Positions 1 to 8,218 of a DNA stretch of 60,260 bases are shown piece after piece. The position numbers and the translations under genes were made by a program. The stretch lies in assembly GCF_001552155.1 (NCBI RefSeq), contig NZ_BCQQ01000030.1:1-60260 (forward strand), written 5' to 3'. This stretch comes from Actinomadura formosensis NBRC 14204. GTDB lineage: Bacteria; Actinomycetota; Actinomycetes; Streptosporangiales; Streptosporangiaceae. Within the stretch, counting starts at the first letter, position 1, and each line of letters starts with the position of its first letter. The notes beneath the pieces are model-generated. The model saw only the letters and a program-made list of their open reading frames with translations. It did no database searches and was not told the origin of the DNA.

Positions 1-34
1 GCCGGCGCCGCCGGCACGCGGGCCGGGCCGAAAC

Positions 35-60
35 CCGGGGCGGGAACGTTCCCGCCCCGG
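35..60. promoter_or_regulatory. Perfect 26-bp palindrome
   Basis: The 13 bases at 35-47 are the exact reverse complement of 48-60 (centre GAACGTTC). As RNA it would be a long GC stem with a tight loop, so it may terminate a gene left of the window. As DNA it could be an operator for the gene starting at 82. No T-run follows it. Symmetry is seen directly; function is inferred. Confidence 0.5.
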
Positions 61-81
61 CGGCTGTGCCACAGTTGCCGG

Positions 82-324
82 ATGACCGACTCCGCTTCCG
101 GGACCGGCCCCGACGAACTGCAGTGCTCCGCCAAGGGCTGCCGCGCCGCCGCCGTGTGGGCGCTGCGGTGGAACAACCCGAAGATCCACACTCCGGACCG
201 GCGGAAGATCTGGCTGGCCTGCGCCGAGCACCGCGAGAGCCTGTCGGCGTTCCTCGGCCGCCGCGACTTCCTCAAGGACGTGGTCCCCGTCGCCGACCGC
301 GACGCGCCCCCGCGGGAGGGTTAG
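82..324 (+). CDS. Small conserved actinobacterial protein with zinc-ribbon-like Cys/His pattern
   Basis: This 80-residue soluble protein has Cys15-x4-Cys20 and later Cys47-x2-His50, spaced like a small zinc-binding fold, with a conserved-looking NNPKIHTPDRRK stretch between them. Short proteins of this type are widespread in actinobacteria; some databases label them acetone carboxylase, for which I see no support. No Shine-Dalgarno sequence precedes the ATG. It faces the mobA-side gene convergently, with 6 bases between stop codons. Function unknown; metal binding is inferred from the Cys/His spacing only. Confidence 0.8.
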   Translation: MTDSASGTGPDELQCSAKGCRAAAVWALRWNNPKIHTPDRRKIWLACAEHRESLSAFLGRRDFLKDVVPVADRDAPPREG

Positions 325-330
325 GCCGGG

Positions 331-621
331 TCAGGCCTCGTCGAGGACGGGCTCGCCGGCCGGCTCCGGAACCTCGGGCTGCGCGGGCGCTTCGTCCTTC
401 CAGCCCTCGGCCATCTCGGTCAGCCGGGCGGCGGCGTCCCGCGCGGGCGTGCCGCGCCCCACCGCGAGGCCGAGGAGATACGCCGTCAGCGGCGCGCCCG
501 GCCGCGCGACGCCGTGCGCGACGTCGCGGGCGAGGTCGAGGATCAGGCCCTGGTCGATGTCGCCGCGTTCCAGGCCGAGTTCGCGGCACACCGCGCTGAT
601 CCAGTCCTCAAGCACCGACAT
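331..621 (-). CDS. DUF6457-type protein associated with MobA
   Basis: This 96-residue, mostly helical acidic protein has an N-terminal part (VLEDWISAVCRELGLE) typical of a small actinobacterial family found next to, or fused to, molybdopterin guanylyltransferase MobA. It is the last gene of a minus-strand run moaA-mobA-this gene, 47 bases after the mobA stop. No catalytic motif is visible. Position suggests a role in late molybdenum cofactor maturation, but that is inferred from neighbours. Confidence 0.75.
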   Translation of the reverse strand: MSVLEDWISAVCRELGLERGDIDQGLILDLARDVAHGVARPGAPLTAYLLGLAVGRGTPARDAAARLTEMAEGWKDEAPAQPEVPEPAGEPVLDEA

Positions 622-668
622 GGGTCCCCCCTTCGATGGTCACGGCCGCCCTGCCCGCTTCCCCACGA

Positions 669-1223
669 TCAAAGCAGACGCTCGGCGGCGGCCAGCTCTT
701 GGGGGGTATCGCAGTCGTACCAGGCGGGACGCGTGCCCCCCGGCAGCGCGACCGTGGCGGGCTCCAGGGGGCCGAGGAGGCCGCGCAGGGACGCGCCCGT
801 ATAGCCGTCCAGCGCCTCCCGCAGGGCGCCGGCACGCCAGCAGCCGGCGAGCCACTGCCTGCGGCCCTCCCCGTCCAGCAGGACGGCGCCGGGGCGCTCC
901 CCCATCGCGTCCAGCAGCCGGGCGACGTGGACGGGACGCAGGAACGGCATGTCCGCGGCCAGCAGTGCGAGGCACGGCGCGCGGACCTCGGCGAGCCCGG
1001 TGCGCAGCGCGGGCACCGGCCCGGCGCCCGGCGGGTCCTCGCGGACGACGACGGCGCCCGGCAGGACGTCCCGCCGCGGGCCCACCACGATCAGCCGGGA
1101 CGCGTCCGCCACGGCGGCGGCGGTCCATTCGATGAGGGTGCGTCCGCCGACGGGCGCGGCGGGCTTGTCGGCGCCGAACCGCCGGGCCCGCCCGCCGGCC
1201 AGCAGGACGGCGTCGAAGCCCAT
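669..1223 (-). CDS. mobA: Molybdenum cofactor guanylyltransferase MobA
   Basis: MobA joins GMP from GTP to molybdopterin to make the MGD cofactor used by DMSO-reductase-family enzymes such as formate dehydrogenase. The protein (184 aa) opens with the nucleotidyltransferase P-loop-like motif LLAGGRARRFGADKP at residues 7-21, and contains the LAADMPFL stretch expected around the metal-binding Asp. Length matches the family. Its ATG overlaps the moaA stop codon (ATGA), so the two are translationally coupled. With FdhD further along the window it supports an MGD-dependent formate dehydrogenase in this organism. Confidence 0.92.
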   Translation of the reverse strand: MGFDAVLLAGGRARRFGADKPAAPVGGRTLIEWTAAAVADASRLIVVGPRRDVLPGAVVVREDPPGAGPVPALRTGLAEVRAPCLALLAADMPFLRPVHVARLLDAMGERPGAVLLDGEGRRQWLAGCWRAGALREALDGYTGASLRGLLGPLEPATVALPGGTRPAWYDCDTPQELAAAERLL

Positions 1224-2212
1224 CAGCCGCCGATCGCCGACATGGGCCGGGCGGGCTGCAGGAACGACGGGTCGTCGATGCCGTGCCCGGCGCGCTTGCC
1301 CCAGACCGCCTTGCGCCAGCGGTCGGCCAGTTCGGTGTCGGTGGCGCCGCCGCGCAGCGCGTCCCGCAGATTCGACTCCTCGGTCGCGAAGAGGCAGTTG
1401 CGGATCTGCCCGTCGGCGGTGAGCCGGACCCGGTCACAGGCGCCGCAGAACGGCCGGGTCACCGAGCCGATCACGCCGACCGTCTCCGGGCCGCCGCCGA
1501 TCACGAACGACTCGGCGGGCGCGCTGCCCCGCTCGTGCTCCCCGTCCGGCGCGAGGTCGAACTCGGCGGACAGCAGGTCCAGGATCTCGTCCGCGGTGAC
1601 CATGTTCTCCCGGGTCCAGCCGTGCTGGGCGTCCAGCGGCATCTGCTCGATGAACCGCAGCCGGTAGCCGTGCTCCAGGCAGTAGCGCAGCAGCGGCGCG
1701 GCCTCGTGGTCGTTGATCCCGCGCATCAGCACCGTGTTGATCTTCACCGGCTCCAGCCCGGCGTCCCGCGCGGCGGCGAGGCCCGTGAGGACGTCCGCCA
1801 GCCGGTCGCGGTGCGCGAGGCGCTTGAACGTGTCGCAGTCGAGGGTGTCGAGCGAGACGTTCACCCGGTCGAGCCCGGCCTCGGCGAGCGGCGCGGCCAG
1901 CCGGCCGAGCCCGATGCCGTTGGTGGTGAGCGAGATCTGCGGGCGCGGCGTCAGCTCCGCCGTCCGCGCCACGATGCCGGCCAGGCCGCGCCGCAGCAGC
2001 GGCTCGCCGCCGGTGTAGCGGACCTCGGTGATCCCGAGGTCGCGGACGGCGAGGCCGACCAGCCGGATCACCTCGTCGTCGGTGAGCAGCTCGGGCTTCG
2101 GCAGCCAGTCCAGTCCCTCCGGCGGCATGCAGTACGAACACCGCAGGTTGCAGCGGTCGGTGAGCGAGACCCGCAGGTCCGTCGCGGTACGGCCGAAGGT
2201 GTCGACCAGCAC
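1223..2212 (-). CDS. moaA: GTP 3',8-cyclase MoaA (radical SAM)
   Basis: MoaA catalyses the first step of molybdenum cofactor synthesis, rearranging GTP to 3',8-cyclo-GTP. From the chosen GTG the protein is 329 aa. The radical-SAM cluster is Cys21-x3-Cys25-x2-Cys28; the second 4Fe-4S cluster is Cys256-x2-Cys259-x13-Cys273; and it ends in the Gly-Gly tail that family members insert into the active site. The frame extends upstream to 2311, but GTG 2212 has a good ribosome site (AGGAAGGGG) and gives the family-typical N-terminus. It overlaps mobA by ATGA. Confidence 0.95.
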   Translation of the reverse strand: MLVDTFGRTATDLRVSLTDRCNLRCSYCMPPEGLDWLPKPELLTDDEVIRLVGLAVRDLGITEVRYTGGEPLLRRGLAGIVARTAELTPRPQISLTTNGIGLGRLAAPLAEAGLDRVNVSLDTLDCDTFKRLAHRDRLADVLTGLAAARDAGLEPVKINTVLMRGINDHEAAPLLRYCLEHGYRLRFIEQMPLDAQHGWTRENMVTADEILDLLSAEFDLAPDGEHERGSAPAESFVIGGGPETVGVIGSVTRPFCGACDRVRLTADGQIRNCLFATEESNLRDALRGGATDTELADRWRKAVWGKRAGHGIDDPSFLQPARPMSAIGG

Positions 2213-2274
2213 GGGCGCCCCTTCCTGCTGGCCGGCGGCCCGCTCCTGCGGCCCGCCGGGGATTGCGGTCGGTC

Positions 2275-2294
2275 CCACCAGCCTATTGCGGTGG
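2275..2294. promoter_or_regulatory. Inverted repeat in the moaA/lipase divergent region
   Basis: CCACC (2275-2279) and GGTGG (2290-2294) form a short dyad with a 10-base spacer in the 142-base region between divergent moaA and the alpha/beta hydrolase. A TTGACG -35-like hexamer lies next to it (2295-2300), but no matching -10 element is found at normal spacing. Weak candidate operator. Confidence 0.25.
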
Positions 2295-2354
2295 TTGACG
2301 ATTCGTCGCATCCCGTTGGACCGTTACGGTCTGCCGAGCATCAGGGAGGCCGGG

Positions 2355-3164
2355 GTGGCGACGGTGCGGGAGTGGGAGTTCGCGGGGACGCGGGGCGCGA
2401 TCACCGCCCGGATCTGGGCGGACGGCGAGCCGCGGTACGTCGCGGTGCTCGTGCACGGCTACGGCGAGCACCTCGGCCGCTACGACCATGTGGCGAACGT
2501 CCTGGTCCGGCATGGCGCCGTCGTGTGCGGGCCCGACCACATGGACCACGGCCGCTCCGCCGGCGACCGCGTGCTGATCGAGGACTACGAGGACGTGGTC
2601 GCCGACGTGCACACGGTCGTGGAGGCCGCGCGCGGCGACCACCCCGGGCTGCCCGTCGTCATGATCGGCCACTCGATGGGCGGGCTGATCGCCGCCCGGT
2701 ACGCGCAGTCGCACGGACGCCAGCTTGACGCGCTGGTGCTGTCGGGGCCGGTGCTCGGCCGCTGGCACGCCGTGGACGAGCTGCTCCCGCTGGAGGAGAT
2801 GCCGGACGCGCCCATCGACACCTCCACACTGTCGCGTGACCCGGCCGTCGGCGAGGCGTACACCGCGGACCCGCTCGTCTGGCACGGCCCCTTCAACAAG
2901 ACCACGATCCAGGCCCTCGACACCGCGCTGCGCCGCGTCAACGAGCACGGTTCCCTCGGTGCGCTGCCGACCCTCTACCTGCACGGCGAGGCCGACGAAC
3001 TGGTCCGGCCGGCGGACACCCGCATCGGCATCGAGGCGATCCGCGGCGGCGACCTGACCGAACGCCTCTACCCCGGGGCCCGCCACGAGGTCTTCAACGA
3101 GACCAACCGCGAGGAGGTCCTCGCCGACGTCACGGCGTTCATCGACCGCGCGCTCACCCGGTGA
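2355..3164 (+). CDS. Alpha/beta hydrolase, monoacylglycerol lipase-like
   Basis: A 269-residue single-domain hydrolase of the lysophospholipase/monoacylglycerol lipase group. It has the oxyanion-loop motif HGYGEH at 34-39, nucleophile elbow GHSMGG with Ser107, a late Asp in HGEADELVRP and a C-terminal His in PGARHEVFNE, so the catalytic triad is complete. There is no signal peptide, so it acts in the cytoplasm, probably on acylglycerols or lysophospholipids. GTG 2355 is chosen because AGGGAGG sits just upstream; the same frame runs much further 5' without support. It converges with rtcB, 24 bases between stops. Confidence 0.85.
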   Translation: MATVREWEFAGTRGAITARIWADGEPRYVAVLVHGYGEHLGRYDHVANVLVRHGAVVCGPDHMDHGRSAGDRVLIEDYEDVVADVHTVVEAARGDHPGLPVVMIGHSMGGLIAARYAQSHGRQLDALVLSGPVLGRWHAVDELLPLEEMPDAPIDTSTLSRDPAVGEAYTADPLVWHGPFNKTTIQALDTALRRVNEHGSLGALPTLYLHGEADELVRPADTRIGIEAIRGGDLTERLYPGARHEVFNETNREEVLADVTAFIDRALTR

Positions 3165-3188
3165 CGCGGCCCGCCCCCGGCCGGTGCC

Positions 3189-4382
3189 TCAGCCCTTGAC
3201 GCAGATCAGCTGGCGGAGGCGGGCGACCACCTCGACCAGGTCGGACTGGGCGGCCATGACGGTCTCCAGGTCCTTGTAGGCGCCGGGGATCTCGTCGACG
3301 ACACCGCCGTCCTTGCGGCACTCGACGCCCCTGGTCTGCTCGATCAGGTCGTCCACCGTGAAGCTCTTGCGGGCCTTGTTGCGGCTCATCCTGCGGCCGG
3401 CGCCGTGCGAGGCGGAGTTGTAGGCGGTCTCGTTGCCGAGGCCGCGGACGATGTAGGTGCCGGTCGCCATCGAGCCGGGGATGATGCCGAGGTCGCCGGC
3501 GCCGGCGCGGATCGCGCCCTTGCGGGTGACGAGCAGCTCGGCACCGCCGTACTCCTCCTCCGCCACGTAGTTGTGGTGGCAGGAGATGATCTCGCCCCAC
3601 CGGCAGCGCTTCCCGCCGAACCGGCCGGTCACGACGTTCTGCGCGAGCGCCATCATGACGGCGCGGTTGCGGCGCGCGTACTCCTGCGCCCAGAACAGGT
3701 CGTGGCGGTAGGCGTCCATCTTCGCGGTGCCGGTGAGGAACACGGCGAGGTCGGGGTCCGGGAGGTCCTGGTTGTGCGGGAGCTCGCGGGCGGCCTCGAT
3801 GTGGCGCTCGGCCAGCTCGTTGCCGATGTTGCGCGACCCCGAGTGCAGCACGAGCCAGATCGCGCCGCCGTCGTCCGCGCACAGCTCCAGGAAGTGGTTG
3901 CCGCCGCCGAGCGTGCCCATCTGCGCGCGGGCGCGGCCGAGGCGGGGCCGGGCGGCCGGGTGCAGGTCGTCGAAACCCTTCCAGAAGTCGTACCAGCCGC
4001 GTTCCTTCAGGTTGGGGAGCGCGGAGGGGTCCACGGCGGTCTTGTGGGAGCCGCGCCCGACGGGGATCGCCTTCTCCAGCCGGCCCCGCAGCCCGGACAG
4101 GTCGTCCGGCATGTCCTCGACGGTGAGGGACGACTTGACCGCGGTCATCCCGCAGCCGATGTCGACGCCGACGGCCGCCGGCGACACCGCGTTCTTCATC
4201 GCGATGACGGAGCCGACGGTGGCGCCCTTGCCGTAGTGGACGTCGGGCATCACCGCGAGGCCCTCCACCCACGGCAGGGCGGAGACGTTGCGGAGCTGGT
4301 CGAGGGCGAGATCCTCGACGGCGGCCGGGTCGGTCCACATCCGGATGGGAACGCGGCCGCCCTTGAGCGTCTGGTACGGCAT
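3189..4382 (-). CDS. rtcB: RNA-splicing ligase RtcB
   Basis: RtcB joins RNA 3'-phosphate (or 2',3'-cyclic phosphate) ends to 5'-OH ends using GTP and Mn2+, repairing cleaved tRNA or mRNA. All core features are present in 397 aa: DIGCGM with metal ligand Cys77, GNHFLE (His163), HSGSRNIG (His180), and the guanylylated histidine His326 in SHGAGRRMSR. Length matches the compact bacterial form. A strong ribosome site (AAGGAGAAGG) precedes the ATG. No archease, RtcA or RtcR regulator lies nearby, so it appears to stand alone. Confidence 0.95.
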   Translation of the reverse strand: MPYQTLKGGRVPIRMWTDPAAVEDLALDQLRNVSALPWVEGLAVMPDVHYGKGATVGSVIAMKNAVSPAAVGVDIGCGMTAVKSSLTVEDMPDDLSGLRGRLEKAIPVGRGSHKTAVDPSALPNLKERGWYDFWKGFDDLHPAARPRLGRARAQMGTLGGGNHFLELCADDGGAIWLVLHSGSRNIGNELAERHIEAARELPHNQDLPDPDLAVFLTGTAKMDAYRHDLFWAQEYARRNRAVMMALAQNVVTGRFGGKRCRWGEIISCHHNYVAEEEYGGAELLVTRKGAIRAGAGDLGIIPGSMATGTYIVRGLGNETAYNSASHGAGRRMSRNKARKSFTVDDLIEQTRGVECRKDGGVVDEIPGAYKDLETVMAAQSDLVEVVARLRQLICVKG

Positions 4383-4483
4383 GCCTTCTCCTTGATCGAC
4401 GGGAACCGGACCGCGATCAATGAGGCCAGAGTCACCGGCCGCCGTTCAACCGGTTTTCCCGTCCCGGAGGGTTTCGGCGCCGG

Positions 4484-6220
4484 TCAGGAGCGGCGGCGTT
4501 CGGTGAGGCCGAGCCGGTCCAGATGGCGCAGCAGGGCGATGGCGACCTGGCGGCTGGTCGCCAGGGCCTCGCCCGCCTGGCCGGGCGTGAACGGCTGCGG
4601 CAGGCCGTTCAGCACGCGCAGCGCCTCCCGGTCGGCCCCCGGCAGCAGGACGGTCTCGTCGTCGATGCGCAGCACGGCGCCCGCGCGCTCGGCGGCGGCG
4701 AGCAGTTCGCCGGTGAGGCCGAGTTCTTCGAGGCGCTCGGCGGTGGGCGGCGTGAACGGGGCGCCGGCGAGGTCGGCGCGGAGCCGTTCGACCGGCTCCG
4801 CCCAGGGCGGGGGCGGTGCGGTGGCTATCGCGGACGAGGCGGCCGGCCGCGGCGCGGGTTCGGGCTCGGGCGGGGGGCCGTAGACCCGCCCCGCGTCCAC
4901 CCGCAGCGGCGGCCGGACGAGCGCGGTGACGAGCTGCCGGGCCGGGAGGCCGAGCCGCAGCCGGACGGTCTCCAGCGGGATGCCGGGCGCGCGGGGGCTG
5001 CCCGCGGCGTGCCGGGACGTCTCCTCGGCGAGCCGCTCGAACAGCGACGCCCAGTGCGCCGGATCGGCGACCCACTCGCCGTTCAGCGTGACCGCGTCCG
5101 GCGGCGGCGCGCAGCCCATCAGCGTCAGCTCCGAGCGGCGCAGCACTCCGTGCCGGCGCAGCACGATCGTGCCGTCCGGGCGGTCCGGCCAGGACGCCAG
5201 CTCCCGCGCGCGGGCCACGGAGGCACCGCGCCGCACGAGGGTCGGCGGCCGGACGTCCAGCACGCTCACCCCGGCGATCGAGCGGCGCGCCGGGTCGCGC
5301 AGGACGCCGGTGTCGCCGAGGTGCAGGGCGAGCCGGGTGTTCAGGGTGAGCCGGGCGGTGTCGGGGCCGAGTGGCCGCAGCCGCACCGCGACGGCGGCGG
5401 CGCCGAGGTGCAGCGTCATCTGCCGCGCGAGCCGGCCGGACGCCGCGCCGAACCGGGTGCGGACGTCGACGCAGGTGGTGCGGGTCCAGGCGCCGGGCGT
5501 GACGAGGGCCATGCCGGCGTCCACCCGCCCGGCGTCGCAGAAGGTCAGCACGATGCGGGAGACACCGCCGACCGTCTCGCACGGCTCCCCCGCGCAGCCG
5601 ATCGTCCGGACCCGGACGCGTTCCCCGGCGGGCATGAGGAGCAGCTCGTCGCCGACCGTGACCGTCCCGGCGGTGAGGGTGCCGGTGACGGCGGCCTGCC
5701 GTCCGGCGGTGATGGCGTGGTCCACCCAGAGCCGCACCGGGGCGTCCGGATCGGGGACGGGGAGCCGCCCGGCGAGCCGGTCGAGCGCGGCGGCCAGGTC
5801 GTCCATCCCGGCGCCGGTGACGGTGCTGACGGCGACGGTCTCCACGCCGTGCAGCGCGGTGCCGGCGAGCCGCTCGCGGGCCTGCCGCAGCGCCGGCTTC
5901 GGGTCGGCGGCGTCGGACTTGGTGATCGCGAGGACGCCGGCCCGGACGCCGAGCGCGCCGAGGGCGTCCAGGTGCTCGCCGGTCTGCGGCATCCATCCCT
6001 CGTCGGCGGCGACGGCGAGCAGCGCGGCGGGCGCGGGCGCGGCGCCCGCGAGCATCGCCGGGACGGACTGCTCGTCGCCGGGGGCGTCCACGAACGCCAG
6101 GCGCCGGCCCGAGGGCAGTTTCGTCCAGGCGCCCGTCTCGCCGGGCTCCCTGCCGGTGAGGGCGCGCACGAGCGCCGACTTGCCGTGCCCACCGTGGCCG
6201 GCGGTGGTGACGACCTGCAT
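4484..6220 (-). CDS. selB: Selenocysteine-specific elongation factor SelB
   Basis: SelB is the GTPase that brings selenocysteinyl-tRNA to in-frame UGA codons marked by a SECIS element. The 578-aa protein has a G1 loop GHGGHGKS at residues 8-15, a G3 motif DAPGDE (His of the usual DxPGHE replaced by Asp) and a G4 motif TKSD, then beta-barrel domains, then C-terminal winged-helix repeats that in the family bind the SECIS hairpin. Actinobacterial SelBs are divergent, so small motif changes are not alarming. selD and tRNA-Sec in the same window confirm the assignment. selA is not present here. Confidence 0.93.
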   Translation of the reverse strand: MQVVTTAGHGGHGKSALVRALTGREPGETGAWTKLPSGRRLAFVDAPGDEQSVPAMLAGAAPAPAALLAVAADEGWMPQTGEHLDALGALGVRAGVLAITKSDAADPKPALRQARERLAGTALHGVETVAVSTVTGAGMDDLAAALDRLAGRLPVPDPDAPVRLWVDHAITAGRQAAVTGTLTAGTVTVGDELLLMPAGERVRVRTIGCAGEPCETVGGVSRIVLTFCDAGRVDAGMALVTPGAWTRTTCVDVRTRFGAASGRLARQMTLHLGAAAVAVRLRPLGPDTARLTLNTRLALHLGDTGVLRDPARRSIAGVSVLDVRPPTLVRRGASVARARELASWPDRPDGTIVLRRHGVLRRSELTLMGCAPPPDAVTLNGEWVADPAHWASLFERLAEETSRHAAGSPRAPGIPLETVRLRLGLPARQLVTALVRPPLRVDAGRVYGPPPEPEPAPRPAASSAIATAPPPPWAEPVERLRADLAGAPFTPPTAERLEELGLTGELLAAAERAGAVLRIDDETVLLPGADREALRVLNGLPQPFTPGQAGEALATSRQVAIALLRHLDRLGLTERRRS

Positions 6221-6622
6221 CAGCGTCCTTTCCGGGAAGGGACGCGGCAGGAGGGGGCACGGCGGGCCGGGCGGGCGGAGGCCGCGCGGGAACGGGCCGT
6301 CCGGGGGAGCGCAGCGCGGGGGTGGTGCAGACGAAGGTCCACGGAGGACAACCCTACGGAGGCCGGGGCTCCGCGCAAAACCCGACCCCGCACCCGCCGC
6401 GGTTCAGCGGAACACACTGCTCTCACGTCAACCGCGAACGACCCGGGGACATCACCGGTTCACCCGCGGCCGGAACCGGCATCGCCCGGTTCCGGACACC
6501 CCCCGGCGGTAACGAGCGGCAAATCCGGCCTACCTACACTTACCGGACCTGACACTTGACCAACCTGAGCACGGACTGCGCCGCGCGGCCGGACCCCCGC
6601 CGACCGGCCACGGGAGGTTCGC
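6221..6622. other. 402-base divergent intergenic region between selB and the MFS gene
   Basis: No credible gene is seen. The right part (about 6360-6560) is noticeably less GC-rich than the flanking genes, as expected for promoters. TACACT at 6535-6540 is a good actinobacterial -10-like hexamer for rightward transcription, without a recognisable -35 at 17-18 bases. GGGAGG just before 6623 is the ribosome site of the MFS gene. It presumably holds both selB and MFS promoters. Confidence 0.4.
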
Positions 6623-8053
6623 ATGACCGGTGCCCCGGCCACGGCGCACGCGGCGACCGGGCACCGCGCCGCGGGTCCCGCGCGCACGGGCCGCACCCTG
6701 CTCGCGCTGGCCGCCGCCGGGATGGTCGTCTCGGTGCAGCAGACCGTCGTGCTGCCGCTGCTGCCCCAGCTCATGGCCCGCTTCGACGCCCCGATCACCG
6801 ACGTGACCTGGGTGTTCACCGCGTCACTGCTGGCCGGCGCGGTCGCCACCCCGCTGCTGGCGCGGTTCGGCGACATGTACGGCAAGAAGCGGATGATCCT
6901 GCTGGCCCTCGTCCTGCTGCTGGCCGGCTCGGTGCTCTGCGCGGTGTCCGGCTCGCTGCCGGCGCTGATCGCCGGGCGGACCCTGCAGGGCGTCTCGGCC
7001 TCGATGATCCCGCTGGCCATCGGCATGATCAGGGACACCTTCCCGCGCGACCGGATCACCACGGCGATCGGCATCGTGAGCGCGACGATGGGCGTCGGCG
7101 GCAGCGCCGGCATGATCGTGACCGGGCTGATCGCCGACCGCACCGACAGCCACCACCCGGTGTTCTGGATCACCGCCGCGCTGGCCGCGGTCGCGCTGGT
7201 GCTGGTCGCGGTGGCGGCCCACGACGTCGGCGTGCGGGCCGGCGGCCGTCCCGACCTCGCGGGCGCGGCGCTGCTCGCCGCCTGGCTGGTCTGCCTGCTG
7301 CTCGGCATCAGCCAGGGCGACGCGTGGGGCTGGACGTCCGGCGGCGTCCTCGCCCTGTTCGGCTGCGCCGCCGCGCTGTGCGGGGTGTGGGTCGCGGTCG
7401 AACTGCGGGTCCGCGCCCCGCTGGTGCGGCTGAACCTGCTGGTCGGGCCCCGGTCGCTGTCGGCCAACGCCGTCTCGGCGCTGCTCGGCTTCTCGATGTT
7501 CGCCGCGTTCACGCTGATCGCCGGGTTCGTGCAGGCCCCGTCCGGCGCGGCCGGGTACGGGCTGGACGGCTCGGTCCTGGACGTCGGCCTCTACATGCTG
7601 CCGAGCACGGTCACCATGCTGGTGTTCTCGGCGATGGCCGGGCGGTTCACGGCCCGGATCGGCCCCGCCTTCACGCTCGCGGTCGGGTCGGCGTTCGCCG
7701 GCCTGTGCTACGGGTGGCTGGCGGTGTCCAACTCGCACGTGTCCGACATGCTCGTGTTCAGCGCCCTCCAGGGCACCGGGTTCGGGATCGCCTACGCGGC
7801 GCTCGGCACGCTCGCCGTCCAGCACGTCCCGATGGACCAGAGCGGCATCGCCAGCGGGATCAACTCGCTCGTCCGCACCGCGGGCGGCAGCGTGGCGGGC
7901 GCCGTCACCGCGTCCGTCCTGGCCGGGCGGGCGGCCGACGGCACCGGGCTGCCGACCCTCGGCGCCTACGAGCTGTGCTTCTGGATCGTCGCCGCGGGCG
8001 CCGCGGTGGCCGCGCTCATCGCCGTCGTCCACGGCCTGCGGCACCCCGACTGA
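6623..8053 (+). CDS. MFS drug/solute exporter, DHA2-like
   Basis: A 476-residue major facilitator protein with about 14 hydrophobic segments. The loop between TM2 and TM3 has the MFS signature RFGDMYGKKRM, and GRTLQGVSASMIPLAIG matches TM4 of drug:H+ antiporters. The pattern fits the DHA2 (14-TM) group. It sits alone between the selB promoter region and prpE with no TetR or MarR regulator beside it. A GGGAGG ribosome site supports the ATG. Substrate cannot be told from sequence. Confidence 0.85.
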   Translation: MTGAPATAHAATGHRAAGPARTGRTLLALAAAGMVVSVQQTVVLPLLPQLMARFDAPITDVTWVFTASLLAGAVATPLLARFGDMYGKKRMILLALVLLLAGSVLCAVSGSLPALIAGRTLQGVSASMIPLAIGMIRDTFPRDRITTAIGIVSATMGVGGSAGMIVTGLIADRTDSHHPVFWITAALAAVALVLVAVAAHDVGVRAGGRPDLAGAALLAAWLVCLLLGISQGDAWGWTSGGVLALFGCAAALCGVWVAVELRVRAPLVRLNLLVGPRSLSANAVSALLGFSMFAAFTLIAGFVQAPSGAAGYGLDGSVLDVGLYMLPSTVTMLVFSAMAGRFTARIGPAFTLAVGSAFAGLCYGWLAVSNSHVSDMLVFSALQGTGFGIAYAALGTLAVQHVPMDQSGIASGINSLVRTAGGSVAGAVTASVLAGRAADGTGLPTLGAYELCFWIVAAGAAVAALIAVVHGLRHPD

Positions 8054-8132
8054 CGAGCCCGCGCCCGGGAACCGGACGCAGGCCGGGCGGCGCGGACCCT
8101 TGACGAACCGGCCCCGCGCCGTGCCCTATAGG

Positions 8133-8164
8133 GGTGCGGCCCGAATCACGAACCGGGCCGCACC
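8133..8164. promoter_or_regulatory. Perfect 10-bp inverted repeat upstream of prpE
   Basis: GGTGCGGCCC (8133-8142) and GGGCCGCACC (8155-8164) are exact reverse complements with a 12-base spacer, about 55 bases before the prpE start. A TATAGG hexamer (8127-8132) abuts the left arm, so the dyad would lie at the transcription start, a classic repressor position. It could instead be an mRNA hairpin. Sequence symmetry is certain; function is inferred. Confidence 0.5.
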
Positions 8165-8218
8165 GCAGACCAGGGCCACGGAGCCCGCTGGAGCCGGGCC
8201 CGTCATCGGGAGGACGAC

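Noticed and set aside
2028..2354. Longer N-terminal extension of the alpha/beta hydrolase
   Set aside because: The extension overlaps moaA on the other strand and has no ribosome site; GTG 2355 with AGGGAGG fits family length.
8100..8132. TTGACG ... TATAGG as a standard prpE promoter
   Set aside because: The spacer is 21 bases, too long for a normal sigma70-type promoter; only the -10 part was kept as a possibility.
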